From positions 1 to 64,000 of the forward strand of contig JANQJP010000039.1 of the NCBI GenBank assembly GCA_028281575.1: a DNA stretch of 64,000 nt. Direction: 5' to 3'. The notes beneath the pieces are model-generated. The model made no database searches, was not told where the DNA came from, and saw only the letters and a program-made list of their open reading frames with translations. Positions 7,358 through 14,565 of this stretch are shown piece by piece. The translations under genes and the position numbers were made by a program. The DNA comes from Cellvibrionaceae bacterium. Lineage in GTDB: Bacteria; Pseudomonadota; Gammaproteobacteria; Pseudomonadales; Cellvibrionaceae. Each line of letters begins with the position of its first letter. Position 1 is the stretch's first letter.

Positions 7358-8917
7358 ATGGGCGCTTATGCAAACCCATTTGACCCTGATAAATTGCTTT
7401 GGAATGGCTGTCCCTGTGGTCAGCATCGTTCCGTTTTAGAGCACCAAATGGCTATGGCTGGGGCCACCGCGGATTCACGTTTTGCCTGTGAAGAAGTGAC
7501 TCAAACCAGCAATAACTTACAACAAACCTCTGCTCCGGCAGAACATCCGTCCCGCACAGCGGCTGATTTCTCTGACTCTGGGAAAGAAGAAAAAGTTCAG
7601 TACAAGCAAACGTCCTTTAAAGATATTGCTGAGCCGACTGGAGAAGACATGGAGGAAGCGCTTGCACGAAGCGTTGAGTCAGCCATTGTGCGCGGTATTT
7701 TTGGTACAGATAGCAGCCGTCGTTCATTTTTGAAAGCGGTTGGCGCAGGCACTGCGTATGCTGCAATCGCGTCCATTCTGCCTCTAGATTCTGTTAAGGC
7801 CGCCGTGCTGGAGGCAAAAGGTCCGTTAGAAAAATCCAAGCTGAATGTTGGCTTCGTCCCTATTACCTGTGCGACCCCCATCATCATGGCGCACCCGATG
7901 GGCTTTTATAAAAAATATGGCTTAGACGTGGATGTCATTAAAACGGCGGGTTGGGCAGTTTCTCGCGATAAGTCGTTGTCGGGTGAATACGATGCGGCAC
8001 ACATGCTCACGCCAATGCCGCTTGCTATTAGCTTGGGGGCTGGCTCAACCGCATCGCCGTGGACAATGCCCGCTGTCGAAAATATTAATGGACAGGCGAT
8101 TGTTCTTTCGAACAAGCACAAAGATAAAAACGATCCGAAAAAATGGAAGGGATTTAAATTTGCTGTTCCTTTCGAGTATTCGATGCATAACTTCCTGCTT
8201 CGCTATTACGTTGCAGAACATGGTCTTGATCCGGATAAGGATATTCAAATCCGTGTGCTTCCACCGCCGGAAATGGTTGCGAATTTGCGTGCAGATAATG
8301 TTGATGGCTATTTATCGCCAGACCCATTTAATCAGCGCGCGGTTTACGATGGCGTTGGCTACATTCACAAACTTACCAAGGACATTTGGGATAAGCATCC
8401 TTGCTGCGCATTTGCAGCGAGTAAAGGCTTTATCGAAGAAAACCCAAATACTTTCCTGGCGTTGTGGAAATCCATTATGGATGCGACCAATTTTGCTTCC
8501 ATTAAAAGCAACCGCAAAGACATTTCGCAAGCGATTTCTCCAAAAAATTACCTTAACCAGCCTGTAACCGTACTTGAACAGGTTCTGGTGGGCCGTTACG
8601 CCGACGGCCTGGGTAATATAAAGAATGTGCCTGATCGAATTGACTTTGACCCTTTCCCGTGGCACTCGATGGCTGTCTGGATTTTGACGCAGATGAAACG
8701 TTGGGGCTATGTGAAAAAAGACTTCGATTATAAAAAAGTCGCTGAAGAGGTGTATCTGGCAACGGATGCACAGAAGCTAATGAAAGAAATGGCGCTGGAT
8801 GGTCCATACGCTACGCCTCCGGCGAGTACTTATCAGAAATATACGATCATGGGTAAAACGTTTGATCCGGATAAACCTGAGGAGTATGTCAATAGCTTCG
8901 ATATTAAACGCGTGTAA
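7358..8917 (+). CDS. Cyanate/nitrate-type ABC transporter substrate-binding protein, Tat-exported with long N-terminal extension
   Basis: A 519-residue protein of the NrtA/CmpA/CynA family, which binds nitrate, bicarbonate or cyanate in the periplasm. The mature part starts near residue 150 (LNVGFVPITCATPII). Unusually, the twin-arginine signal SRRSFLKAVGAG begins at about residue 120, after an extension carrying CPCGQH (residues 18-23) and acidic/Gln-rich sequence. The start is the ATG at 7358 with a TAGGAGA Shine-Dalgarno 7 nt upstream; an in-frame GTG at 7247 lies inside the structured leader and is rejected. Neighbouring cynS makes cyanate the likely substrate. The operon leader is a probable ANTAR target. 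Confidence 0.85.
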   Translation: MGAYANPFDPDKLLWNGCPCGQHRSVLEHQMAMAGATADSRFACEEVTQTSNNLQQTSAPAEHPSRTAADFSDSGKEEKVQYKQTSFKDIAEPTGEDMEEALARSVESAIVRGIFGTDSSRRSFLKAVGAGTAYAAIASILPLDSVKAAVLEAKGPLEKSKLNVGFVPITCATPIIMAHPMGFYKKYGLDVDVIKTAGWAVSRDKSLSGEYDAAHMLTPMPLAISLGAGSTASPWTMPAVENINGQAIVLSNKHKDKNDPKKWKGFKFAVPFEYSMHNFLLRYYVAEHGLDPDKDIQIRVLPPPEMVANLRADNVDGYLSPDPFNQRAVYDGVGYIHKLTKDIWDKHPCCAFAASKGFIEENPNTFLALWKSIMDATNFASIKSNRKDISQAISPKNYLNQPVTVLEQVLVGRYADGLGNIKNVPDRIDFDPFPWHSMAVWILTQMKRWGYVKKDFDYKKVAEEVYLATDAQKLMKEMALDGPYATPPASTYQKYTIMGKTFDPDKPEEYVNSFDIKRV

Positions 8918-8939
8918 TTCCTTCACGGGTTAAGTCCTG

Positions 8940-8980
8940 GCGCTATCAATAGTTCATTAGGCACGAATTGTTGATAGCGC
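8940..8980 (+). repeat. Intercistronic hairpin between binding-protein and permease genes
   Basis: Arms GCGCTATCAA/TTGATAGCGC (10 bp, perfect) enclose 21 nt. It lies 22 bp after the binding-protein stop codon and 67 bp before the permease start. Hairpins here often protect the 3' end of binding-protein mRNA or reduce read-through, giving excess binding protein over membrane subunits. No T tract follows, so full termination is unlikely. Confidence 0.5.
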
Positions 8981-9046
8981 TCAGATTCAATGTATTAAAA
9001 CAAGCGAAAACACCATTTAAAAACAACCGAACGAGACAAGCATCGA

Positions 9047-9895
9047 ATGAGTTCTATTTTAAGTAATGAAAAAATTAAAGCATTTTTGCTATCTATTTTA
9101 ATATTTGTCGTGTTTGTTTTGCTATGGCAGGCCATCGTTTCCAGTTTAGGTGGGGAAGCGCCAGAGATGGACCCTGAATACGCTGCATTAATGGGAGCCA
9201 CTGCGAAAGGCGCGTCGGCGATCCCTTCTCCCGGGGATGTCGGTAGCGAAATTTGGGGGCATATTGCCGATCCGTTCTACGATGCCGGACCCAATGATAA
9301 AGGTGTCGGCATTCAATTAGCCTATTCGGTTGGTCGCGTAAGCATCGGTTTTGGCTTTGCAATTGTGGTGGCGATCCCCTTGGGTTTTTTGATTGGCATG
9401 TCACCATTAATTTATCGCGCCCTGGATCCGTTCATTCAAATAATGAAACCCATTTCGCCACTGGCGTGGATGCCTTTAGCGCTTTACACCATTAAAGACT
9501 CAGGCATTTCTTCCATTTTTGTCATCTTTATCTGTTCCGTTTGGCCTATGTTGCTCAACACGGCATTTGGCGTTTCGACAGTGCGCAAAGAGTGGATAAA
9601 CGTATCCAAAACACTAGAGGTTAAACCATTCAGGCAAGCGCTAACCGTAATCCTTCCCGCCGCTGCACCGACGATTATGACAGGTATGAGAATTGCGATT
9701 GGTATTGCATGGTTGGTCATCGTTGCAGCCGAAATGCTTGTAGGAGGAACAGGTATCGGATATTTCGTTTGGAATGAATGGAACAATTTGAGTATTACCA
9801 ATGTTATTGCAGCCATCTTTTTTATCGGCATGATCGGCATGCTTTTAGATCAGGTTCTTGCACAAATAAGCCGACTGGTTGCCTACGAAGATTAA
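9047..9895 (+). CDS. Cyanate/nitrate-type ABC transporter permease (NrtB-like)
   Basis: A 282-residue inner-membrane permease of the NrtB/SsuC family with about six to seven helices. An N-terminal helix (about 10-32) is followed by a periplasmic stretch with the typical IPSPGDVGSEIWGH motif, and the cytoplasmic EAA-type loop (SKTLEVKPFRQALTVILPAAAPTIMTG) lies near residues 185-213. It pairs with the binding protein upstream and the ATPase 28 bp downstream. Shine-Dalgarno is weak, which suggests lower translation than for the binding protein. Confidence 0.88.
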   Translation: MSSILSNEKIKAFLLSILIFVVFVLLWQAIVSSLGGEAPEMDPEYAALMGATAKGASAIPSPGDVGSEIWGHIADPFYDAGPNDKGVGIQLAYSVGRVSIGFGFAIVVAIPLGFLIGMSPLIYRALDPFIQIMKPISPLAWMPLALYTIKDSGISSIFVIFICSVWPMLLNTAFGVSTVRKEWINVSKTLEVKPFRQALTVILPAAAPTIMTGMRIAIGIAWLVIVAAEMLVGGTGIGYFVWNEWNNLSITNVIAAIFFIGMIGMLLDQVLAQISRLVAYED

Positions 9896-9923
9896 ACATT
9901 TAATGAAGTGAAACGGGTACGTA

Positions 9924-10835
9924 ATGATTGACGAAAAATATATTTCTACACAAGGCTTGAGTCGTGTGTTCCCTTCGCCAGAAAAGCTTGGCGAACCAGT
10001 AACAGTATTTAGCGATATTTGGTTCAATGTAAAACAAGGTGAATTTGTTTGTCTAATAGGACATTCCGGATGCGGCAAAACAACCTTGCTCAACATTCTG
10101 GCCGGCCTCGATCAAGCCAGTGATGGCTATATCATTGTCGATGGTAAAGAGCAAAACAAACCAAGTTTGGATCGTGCTGTTGTTTTTCAGTCCCATGCGC
10201 TAATGCCATGGATGACTGTGATGCAAAATATCAGTTATGCGGTTAAATCAAAATTTAAATCGTGGTCGAAAGCCAAAATCGAAGCACATGCACAAAAATA
10301 TATTGACCTTGTTGGATTAAAAAATGCGAATAACAAAAAACCTTCTCAGTTATCGGGAGGTATGAAACAACGTGTGGGTATCGCTCGAGCGCTTTCCGTG
10401 CAGCCAAAAATATTGCTGCTCGATGAGCCCTTCAGTGCGCTCGACGCACTTACTCGCGGCAATTTGCAAGAGGAGCTGTTGAACATATGCCGGCAAACAA
10501 AACAAACCGTTTTTATGATCACCCATGATATCGATGAGGCTATTTTGCTGGCGAACAGGGTTATCTTGATGACCAATGGTCCCAATGCAAAAATCCGCGA
10601 AATTGTTCAGAATACGCTACCTGATGACCGGTGCCGCAATACGGTACACCGACATCCCAATTATTATCCGATGCGAAATCACCTTATGGATTTTTTGGTG
10701 GCGCGCTCGGAAACTTTTGCAGAAGAAATTAGCAGGAGCGATTACGACCCGAAAAATCCACCGATTGTTGCTCCGTCAGCAAATCTGGAGACCGAAATGG
10801 AATCTGAAAACACTACCCATATTTCGTTAGTGTAA
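9924..10835 (+). CDS. Cyanate/nitrate-type ABC transporter ATPase (NrtD-like)
   Basis: A 303-residue ATPase subunit. Walker [10 protein letters not shown] is at about residues 47-55, the signature LSGGMKQR near 145, Walker [16 protein letters not shown] near 165 and the switch His in MITHDIDEA near 200. Sequence is closest to NrtC/NrtD and SsuB-type ATPases, with the NrtD-type C-terminus ([26 protein letters not shown]). There is no fused NrtA-like regulatory domain as in cyanobacterial NrtC. It is the third gene of the transporter, with cynS 51 bp downstream. Confidence 0.88.
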   Translation: MIDEKYISTQGLSRVFPSPEKLGEPVTVFSDIWFNVKQGEFVCLIGHSGCGKTTLLNILAGLDQASDGYIIVDGKEQNKPSLDRAVVFQSHALMPWMTVMQNISYAVKSKFKSWSKAKIEAHAQKYIDLVGLKNANNKKPSQLSGGMKQRVGIARALSVQPKILLLDEPFSALDALTRGNLQEELLNICRQTKQTVFMITHDIDEAILLANRVILMTNGPNAKIREIVQNTLPDDRCRNTVHRHPNYYPMRNHLMDFLVARSETFAEEISRSDYDPKNPPIVAPSANLETEMESENTTHISLV

Positions 10836-10886
10836 ATAACGTATTAATTCACAATGACATAAGTTTAATTTTTGGAGAAAAGCCAT

Positions 10887-11330
10887 ATGAAACGAGAAGA
10901 ACTCACAGAAAAAATTGTTGCAAAAAAACTGGCTAAGGGAATCAAATGGTCTGAGATCGCAGACGCTGTTGGTTTATCTAAAGAATGGACAACGGCAGCT
11001 TTATTGGGACAAATGAGCATGTCACCCGAGCAGGCCAAAATAGCAGGGGAGTGTTTGGATTTAACAGAAGAGGAAATCGCCTTGCTTACCACGGTTCCGT
11101 ATCGCGGTTCTTTAGGTCAAGCTGTGCCCACCGACGCATTGGTTTACCGTTTCTACGAAATCATTCAAGTTTACGGTACGACATTTAAAGCCTTAATCGA
11201 AGAAGAGTTCGGTGACGGCATTATGAGTGCAATTGATTACAGTATGGATATTCAACGCCAGGAAGATCCTAAAGGTGATCGAGTTGTGGTTACACTCAAT
11301 GGTAAATTTTTACCTTATAAGACGTATTAA
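10887..11330 (+). CDS. cynS: Cyanate hydratase (cyanase)
   Basis: Converts cyanate plus bicarbonate to ammonia and two CO2, giving nitrogen and detoxifying cyanate in the cytoplasm. The 147-residue product has the N-terminal helical DNA-binding-like domain and the C-terminal catalytic domain. Arg88, Glu91 and Ser114 correspond, at a constant offset of 8, to the E. coli catalytic residues Arg96, Glu99 and Ser122. The start is ATG 10887 with a TTGGAGA Shine-Dalgarno; a TTG five codons upstream is part of that ribosome site. It lies between the ABC transporter and a COG0523 GTPase. No cynT-type carbonic anhydrase, which usually supplies bicarbonate, is present. Confidence 0.95.
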   Translation: MKREELTEKIVAKKLAKGIKWSEIADAVGLSKEWTTAALLGQMSMSPEQAKIAGECLDLTEEEIALLTTVPYRGSLGQAVPTDALVYRFYEIIQVYGTTFKALIEEEFGDGIMSAIDYSMDIQRQEDPKGDRVVVTLNGKFLPYKTY

Positions 11331-11376
11331 CAGACTGGGAAGAGGGTGTTATGGCAGGTTTAACTGAGAGGTAGCT

Positions 11377-12342
11377 ATGGTCACTGAAAAACTACCAGTA
11401 ACCGTTATTACTGGATTTCTGGGAGCGGGAAAAACGACACTTCTTAACCGGATATTGAAAGAAGATCACGGGAAAAAATATGCGGTTATCATTAACGAAT
11501 TCGGCGAGGAGGGCATTGATAACGACCTTGTCGTCGATTCTGATGAAGAGATATTTGAAATGAACAACGGTTGCATTTGCTGCACCGTTCGCGGTGATTT
11601 AATCCGTATTATTGGCACGCTTTTAAAACGAAGTGATCACTTGGATGGAATGATTATCGAAACCACAGGCTTGGCCGATCCCGCCCCCGTTGTACAAACG
11701 TTTTTTGTGGATGATGATGTAAAAGAGCGTGTGAAGCTAGACGCCGTCGTCACTGTTGTCGATGCGAAACATTGTGCCGAGCACCTGGAAGATAGTCATG
11801 AAGCCGAAGAGCAGATTGCATTTGCAGATGTGATGCTGCTCAATAAAACGGATTTAGTAGATGAAGCGCAGCTAGCAAAAGTGCGTGAGAGTATAGGTGC
11901 TCTAAATCACTATGCGAAAATTTACGAAACAAGCCAAAGTAATGTCGCGATTGATAAAGTACTTGGTTGTGGTGCGTTTGATTTACAGCGAATTCTTGAA
12001 ATAGAACCGCAGCTGCTACAAGAGGAAGATGATCATGAACACGATGACGCTATTACCAGCGTATCTCTGACAACTTCCATACCGATCGTGCCTGAAAAAT
12101 TTTCCAGCTGGATACGTGCGTTCATTATGAACCGAGGTGTCGACGTTTTGAGAAGCAAAGGCATTCTTAATTTGGCAGATCAGGAAAATCGCTACGTGTT
12201 CCAGGGTGTCCATATGGTGATGGATAGCACTTGGGGTGAGCCCTGGGGTGATCAAAATCGCCAAAGCCGTTTAGTGTTTATCGGCCGAAATTTAGATGAA
12301 AATGATCTTCGTAAGGACTTTTTAGCATGTACTCAGAGCTAA
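11377..12342 (+). CDS. COG0523 (CobW-type) GTPase, putative metal chaperone
   Basis: A 321-residue G3E-family GTPase. Walker A GFLGAGKT is at residues 13-20, the metal-binding CxCC motif (NGCICCTV) near 67-70, the ETTGLADP switch near 95, and NKTD near 155. A short acidic-His stretch (DDHEHDD, about 217-223) precedes the CobW C-terminal domain. The family delivers metals (Zn, Co, Fe) to client enzymes such as nitrile hydratase. It follows cynS by 46 bp and overlaps the WD40 gene by 16 bp, so its client may lie in this operon. The client is not known. Confidence 0.85.
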   Translation: MVTEKLPVTVITGFLGAGKTTLLNRILKEDHGKKYAVIINEFGEEGIDNDLVVDSDEEIFEMNNGCICCTVRGDLIRIIGTLLKRSDHLDGMIIETTGLADPAPVVQTFFVDDDVKERVKLDAVVTVVDAKHCAEHLEDSHEAEEQIAFADVMLLNKTDLVDEAQLAKVRESIGALNHYAKIYETSQSNVAIDKVLGCGAFDLQRILEIEPQLLQEEDDHEHDDAITSVSLTTSIPIVPEKFSSWIRAFIMNRGVDVLRSKGILNLADQENRYVFQGVHMVMDSTWGEPWGDQNRQSRLVFIGRNLDENDLRKDFLACTQS

Positions 12343-13379
12343 AGTCTCTAAACGATTATGGTGCAAATACTCTTTCTTCGCATGTCCAGGTAGAGGAGCT
12401 TGCGTTAAATGCTTTTATTACATTTATCTTAAGCGTTAACGACAAAATTTTCGTTGGTTTGGGAAACGGCGGTGTGCAATCTTTTCCCGATGCCACAGAG
12501 CTAAAACTGGCGAATAAGAAAGATTTTGCCGCTAGAGGTTTGCCAATTTGCGCTGCTGGAATCCCAAGTATTACGAGTGTTTTGGTAGGCACAGATAACG
12601 GTGAGCTATTAGAAATTGGCGATGGCCTCAGCACGAGGGTTAGCCTGGAAAAGGGATGGATTGAACACATTGCAGTCTCTGCTTCGGGCGCTATCGCTTA
12701 TTCCGTGAATAAAACCTGTTATCTGTTAGGACGGGATGGAGTACTTAATGAAATCCCTCAGCCCCAAGGCACGATTAGCGGCCTTCAATTCAACGCTGAG
12801 GGTTCGACGTTAGCGATTGCCAGATACGGTGGTGTTGCAATCTGGGATGTACCCTCCGCAATGCTTACCGATGAGCTAGAACAAAAGGGTGCTCATATGA
12901 ATCTCAGCTGGAGCCCGGATGACCGATATCTCGTTACGGCAACTCTGGATAAAGAAATTCATTGCTGGGAGTTGTCGACAAGGAATAGTTTTAGGATGCG
13001 AGGTTACCCATCAAAAATTCGATCATTTTGTTGGTCAGCTGATGGCCAGCATCTGGCTGCTGCGGGTGCAGATAGTGTGACTGTCTGGCCCTTTGTCAAT
13101 GGTAACCCAAGTGGCAAACCACCTTACGAATTTGGTTACTCGTTTAAAGGTACTGTGACTGCGGTTGCCGCTCACCCCTCAGAAGCCATCATCGCTGCGG
13201 GCTATGATAACGGCACTGTGTTGATAGGAAAGTACTTGAAAGGTGAAGCGATTATCGCGCGAGTACCTTCAGGTGAAACCATTAGTGCCTTAGCCTGGTC
13301 ATTAGAAGGTGACACCGTTTTTGCCGGGACCGACACGGGAAAGTTTAGTCGTATTCAACTGAAAGCGTTGGATTTTTAA
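12327..13379 (+). CDS. WD40-repeat beta-propeller protein
   Basis: A 350-residue cytoplasmic protein without a signal peptide. It contains WD40-like repeats, clearest at LSWSPDDRYLVTATLDKEIHCWEL (split around residues 192-215), at FCWSADGQHLAAAGADSVTVW and at the C-terminal ISALAWSLEGD, consistent with a six- to seven-bladed propeller. Such proteins are scaffolds. The start ATG lies inside the end of the GTPase gene with an AAGGA site just upstream, so the two are translationally coupled. A role as partner of the GTPase is inferred from this coupling only. Confidence 0.75.
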   Translation: MYSELKSLNDYGANTLSSHVQVEELALNAFITFILSVNDKIFVGLGNGGVQSFPDATELKLANKKDFAARGLPICAAGIPSITSVLVGTDNGELLEIGDGLSTRVSLEKGWIEHIAVSASGAIAYSVNKTCYLLGRDGVLNEIPQPQGTISGLQFNAEGSTLAIARYGGVAIWDVPSAMLTDELEQKGAHMNLSWSPDDRYLVTATLDKEIHCWELSTRNSFRMRGYPSKIRSFCWSADGQHLAAAGADSVTVWPFVNGNPSGKPPYEFGYSFKGTVTAVAAHPSEAIIAAGYDNGTVLIGKYLKGEAIIARVPSGETISALAWSLEGDTVFAGTDTGKFSRIQLKALDF

Positions 13380-13391
13380 GAGGCTTGCCAC

Positions 13392-13682
13392 GTGTTTGAT
13401 GATTTAACGGGCAAAAAAACGAAGCCCAAAAAAAATCTGTCTGGAACGACAACGACATTAATAAAAGCCTGGGCGATTAAGCACTGGCGCTTGCCTGGGG
13501 ACACCACCTTGCTTGTAAGTGAACTTCAATGTGGCGAAGCAGGTTGTGCAGACATAGAAACGGTTATCGCGATTTTGACCGTGGAAGACACAGACAAAAC
13601 AGTTAAATTAAATAAACCGATCTACTCCGTTCAAGAGTCAGATATTAAATCGATTAATATCTGGCGTAACCCTGAAGATTGA
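13392..13682 (+). CDS. Small conserved protein, 96 aa
   Basis: A GTG-started gene 12 bp after the WD40 gene and 10 bp before the DUF1348 gene. The first 20 residues are lysine-rich; the rest contains IKAWAIKHWRLPGD, TLLVSELQCGEAGC and ETVIAILTV. The two cysteines in CGEAGC could be a metal or redox site. It looks like a compact alpha/beta domain. I do not recognise a named family. The gene belongs to the cyanate operon by position. Confidence 0.65.
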   Translation: MFDDLTGKKTKPKKNLSGTTTTLIKAWAIKHWRLPGDTTLLVSELQCGEAGCADIETVIAILTVEDTDKTVKLNKPIYSVQESDIKSINIWRNPED

Positions 13683-13692
13683 GACTTAATTT

Positions 13693-14163
13693 ATGCCAGA
13701 CGCTCGTCCACCCTTACCCCCATTTACTTTTGCAACAGCGGTTCAGAAAGCCAGAATGGCTGAAAATGCGTGGAACACGCGTGACCCTATCAAGGTTTCT
13801 TTAGCTTATACGCCCGATAGCAAGTGGAGAAATCGATCCGAAATTTTTCAGGGGCGCGATGCTATCGTCACTTTTTTAGAAAAAAAATGGCTGAAGGAAA
13901 TGGAATACCGACTCGTGAAAGAAGTGTGGGCCTTTCACGAGAATCGAATTGCAGCACGATTTTGCTATGAATGGAAAAACGCAGCAGATCAATGGTGTCG
14001 CTCTTACGGTAATGAGAACTGGCAATTTGATAAAAACGGTTTAATGATGACCCGGCACGCAAGTATTAACGATATTTTCATCGCAGAAGAGCAGCGTCTG
14101 TTTCGCTGGCCGCAAGGGCCCCGGCCCGAAGATCACCCAGGCCTCACAGAGTTAGGGCTTTAA
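13693..14163 (+). CDS. DUF1348 family protein (NTF2-like fold)
   Basis: A 156-residue protein typical of DUF1348: the MAENAWNTRDP, YTPDSKWRNR, ARFCYEWKNA and GNENWQFD segments and the C-terminal W-P-x-G-P-RPEDHPGLTELGL tail. The family has an NTF2/SnoaL-like cone fold and unknown biochemistry. It is the last gene of the forward operon that starts with the ANTAR gene; a hairpin lies 24 bp after its stop codon. Confidence 0.85.
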   Translation: MPDARPPLPPFTFATAVQKARMAENAWNTRDPIKVSLAYTPDSKWRNRSEIFQGRDAIVTFLEKKWLKEMEYRLVKEVWAFHENRIAARFCYEWKNAADQWCRSYGNENWQFDKNGLMMTRHASINDIFIAEEQRLFRWPQGPRPEDHPGLTELGL

Positions 14164-14186
14164 CATATTTTATTATTGATTTAAAA

Positions 14187-14342
14187 CCACCTTCTATGGA
14201 GGTGGCGATCGTGTTTTATCGAGGCTATGCCTCAAACAGTGATAACTTTGATAAGCGTCAAGCTCACATGAGTTGTATTTTGAGGTACGTCGTCTCGTTC
14301 GAGCACTCCTTAAAGGGTGCTAGTCAAAGCCACCTTCTATGA
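14187..14342. other. Non-coding region with several hairpins after the cyanate operon
   Basis: CCACCT/AGGTGG with a 7-nt loop at 14187-14205 could be a factor-dependent terminator of the operon. Further short hairpins are GAGGC/GCCTC at 14221-14233 and a GCAC-CC/GGGTGC stem near 14303-14320. CCACCTTCTATG occurs twice (14187 and 14330). I see no open frame. It may be an operon end, or a small structured RNA. Confidence 0.35.
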
Positions 14343-14495
14343 AAATGGATTATTATATTTCATTAGGCTCTTCATATCTTGTCGCTAACGATTGCGGCAC
14401 ACTCTTTGCCTTTCTATTGTCATCACAGAATGCTGAGTACCTACTTAAGCAAAGATGGATTGAATGAATAAGGAATCCATCTTGTGAAATATAAA

Positions 14496-14510
14496 TGATA
14501 TGATATATCA
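14496..14510. promoter_or_regulatory. Zur-like operator upstream of PepSY/TonB-receptor operon
   Basis: TGATATGATATATCA has perfect arms TGATAT/ATATCA around GAT, and is extended by one further A/T pair on each side. It differs by one base from the site at 369-383 in front of the zinc ABC operon. It probably overlaps the core promoter about 55-70 bp upstream of the likely start. Two metal-uptake operons sharing this palindrome suggest one metalloregulator, most likely Zur. Confidence 0.6.
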
Positions 14511-14565
14511 TCTCATTTATAAGAAGGCGGCAACATACTGATAACTTGGAAAGGAAGAGCAACAA

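Noticed and set aside
14353-14565. 70-codon minus-strand frame covering the PepSY promoter region
   Set aside because: It spans the palindromic operator and shows no conserved pattern or ribosome site.
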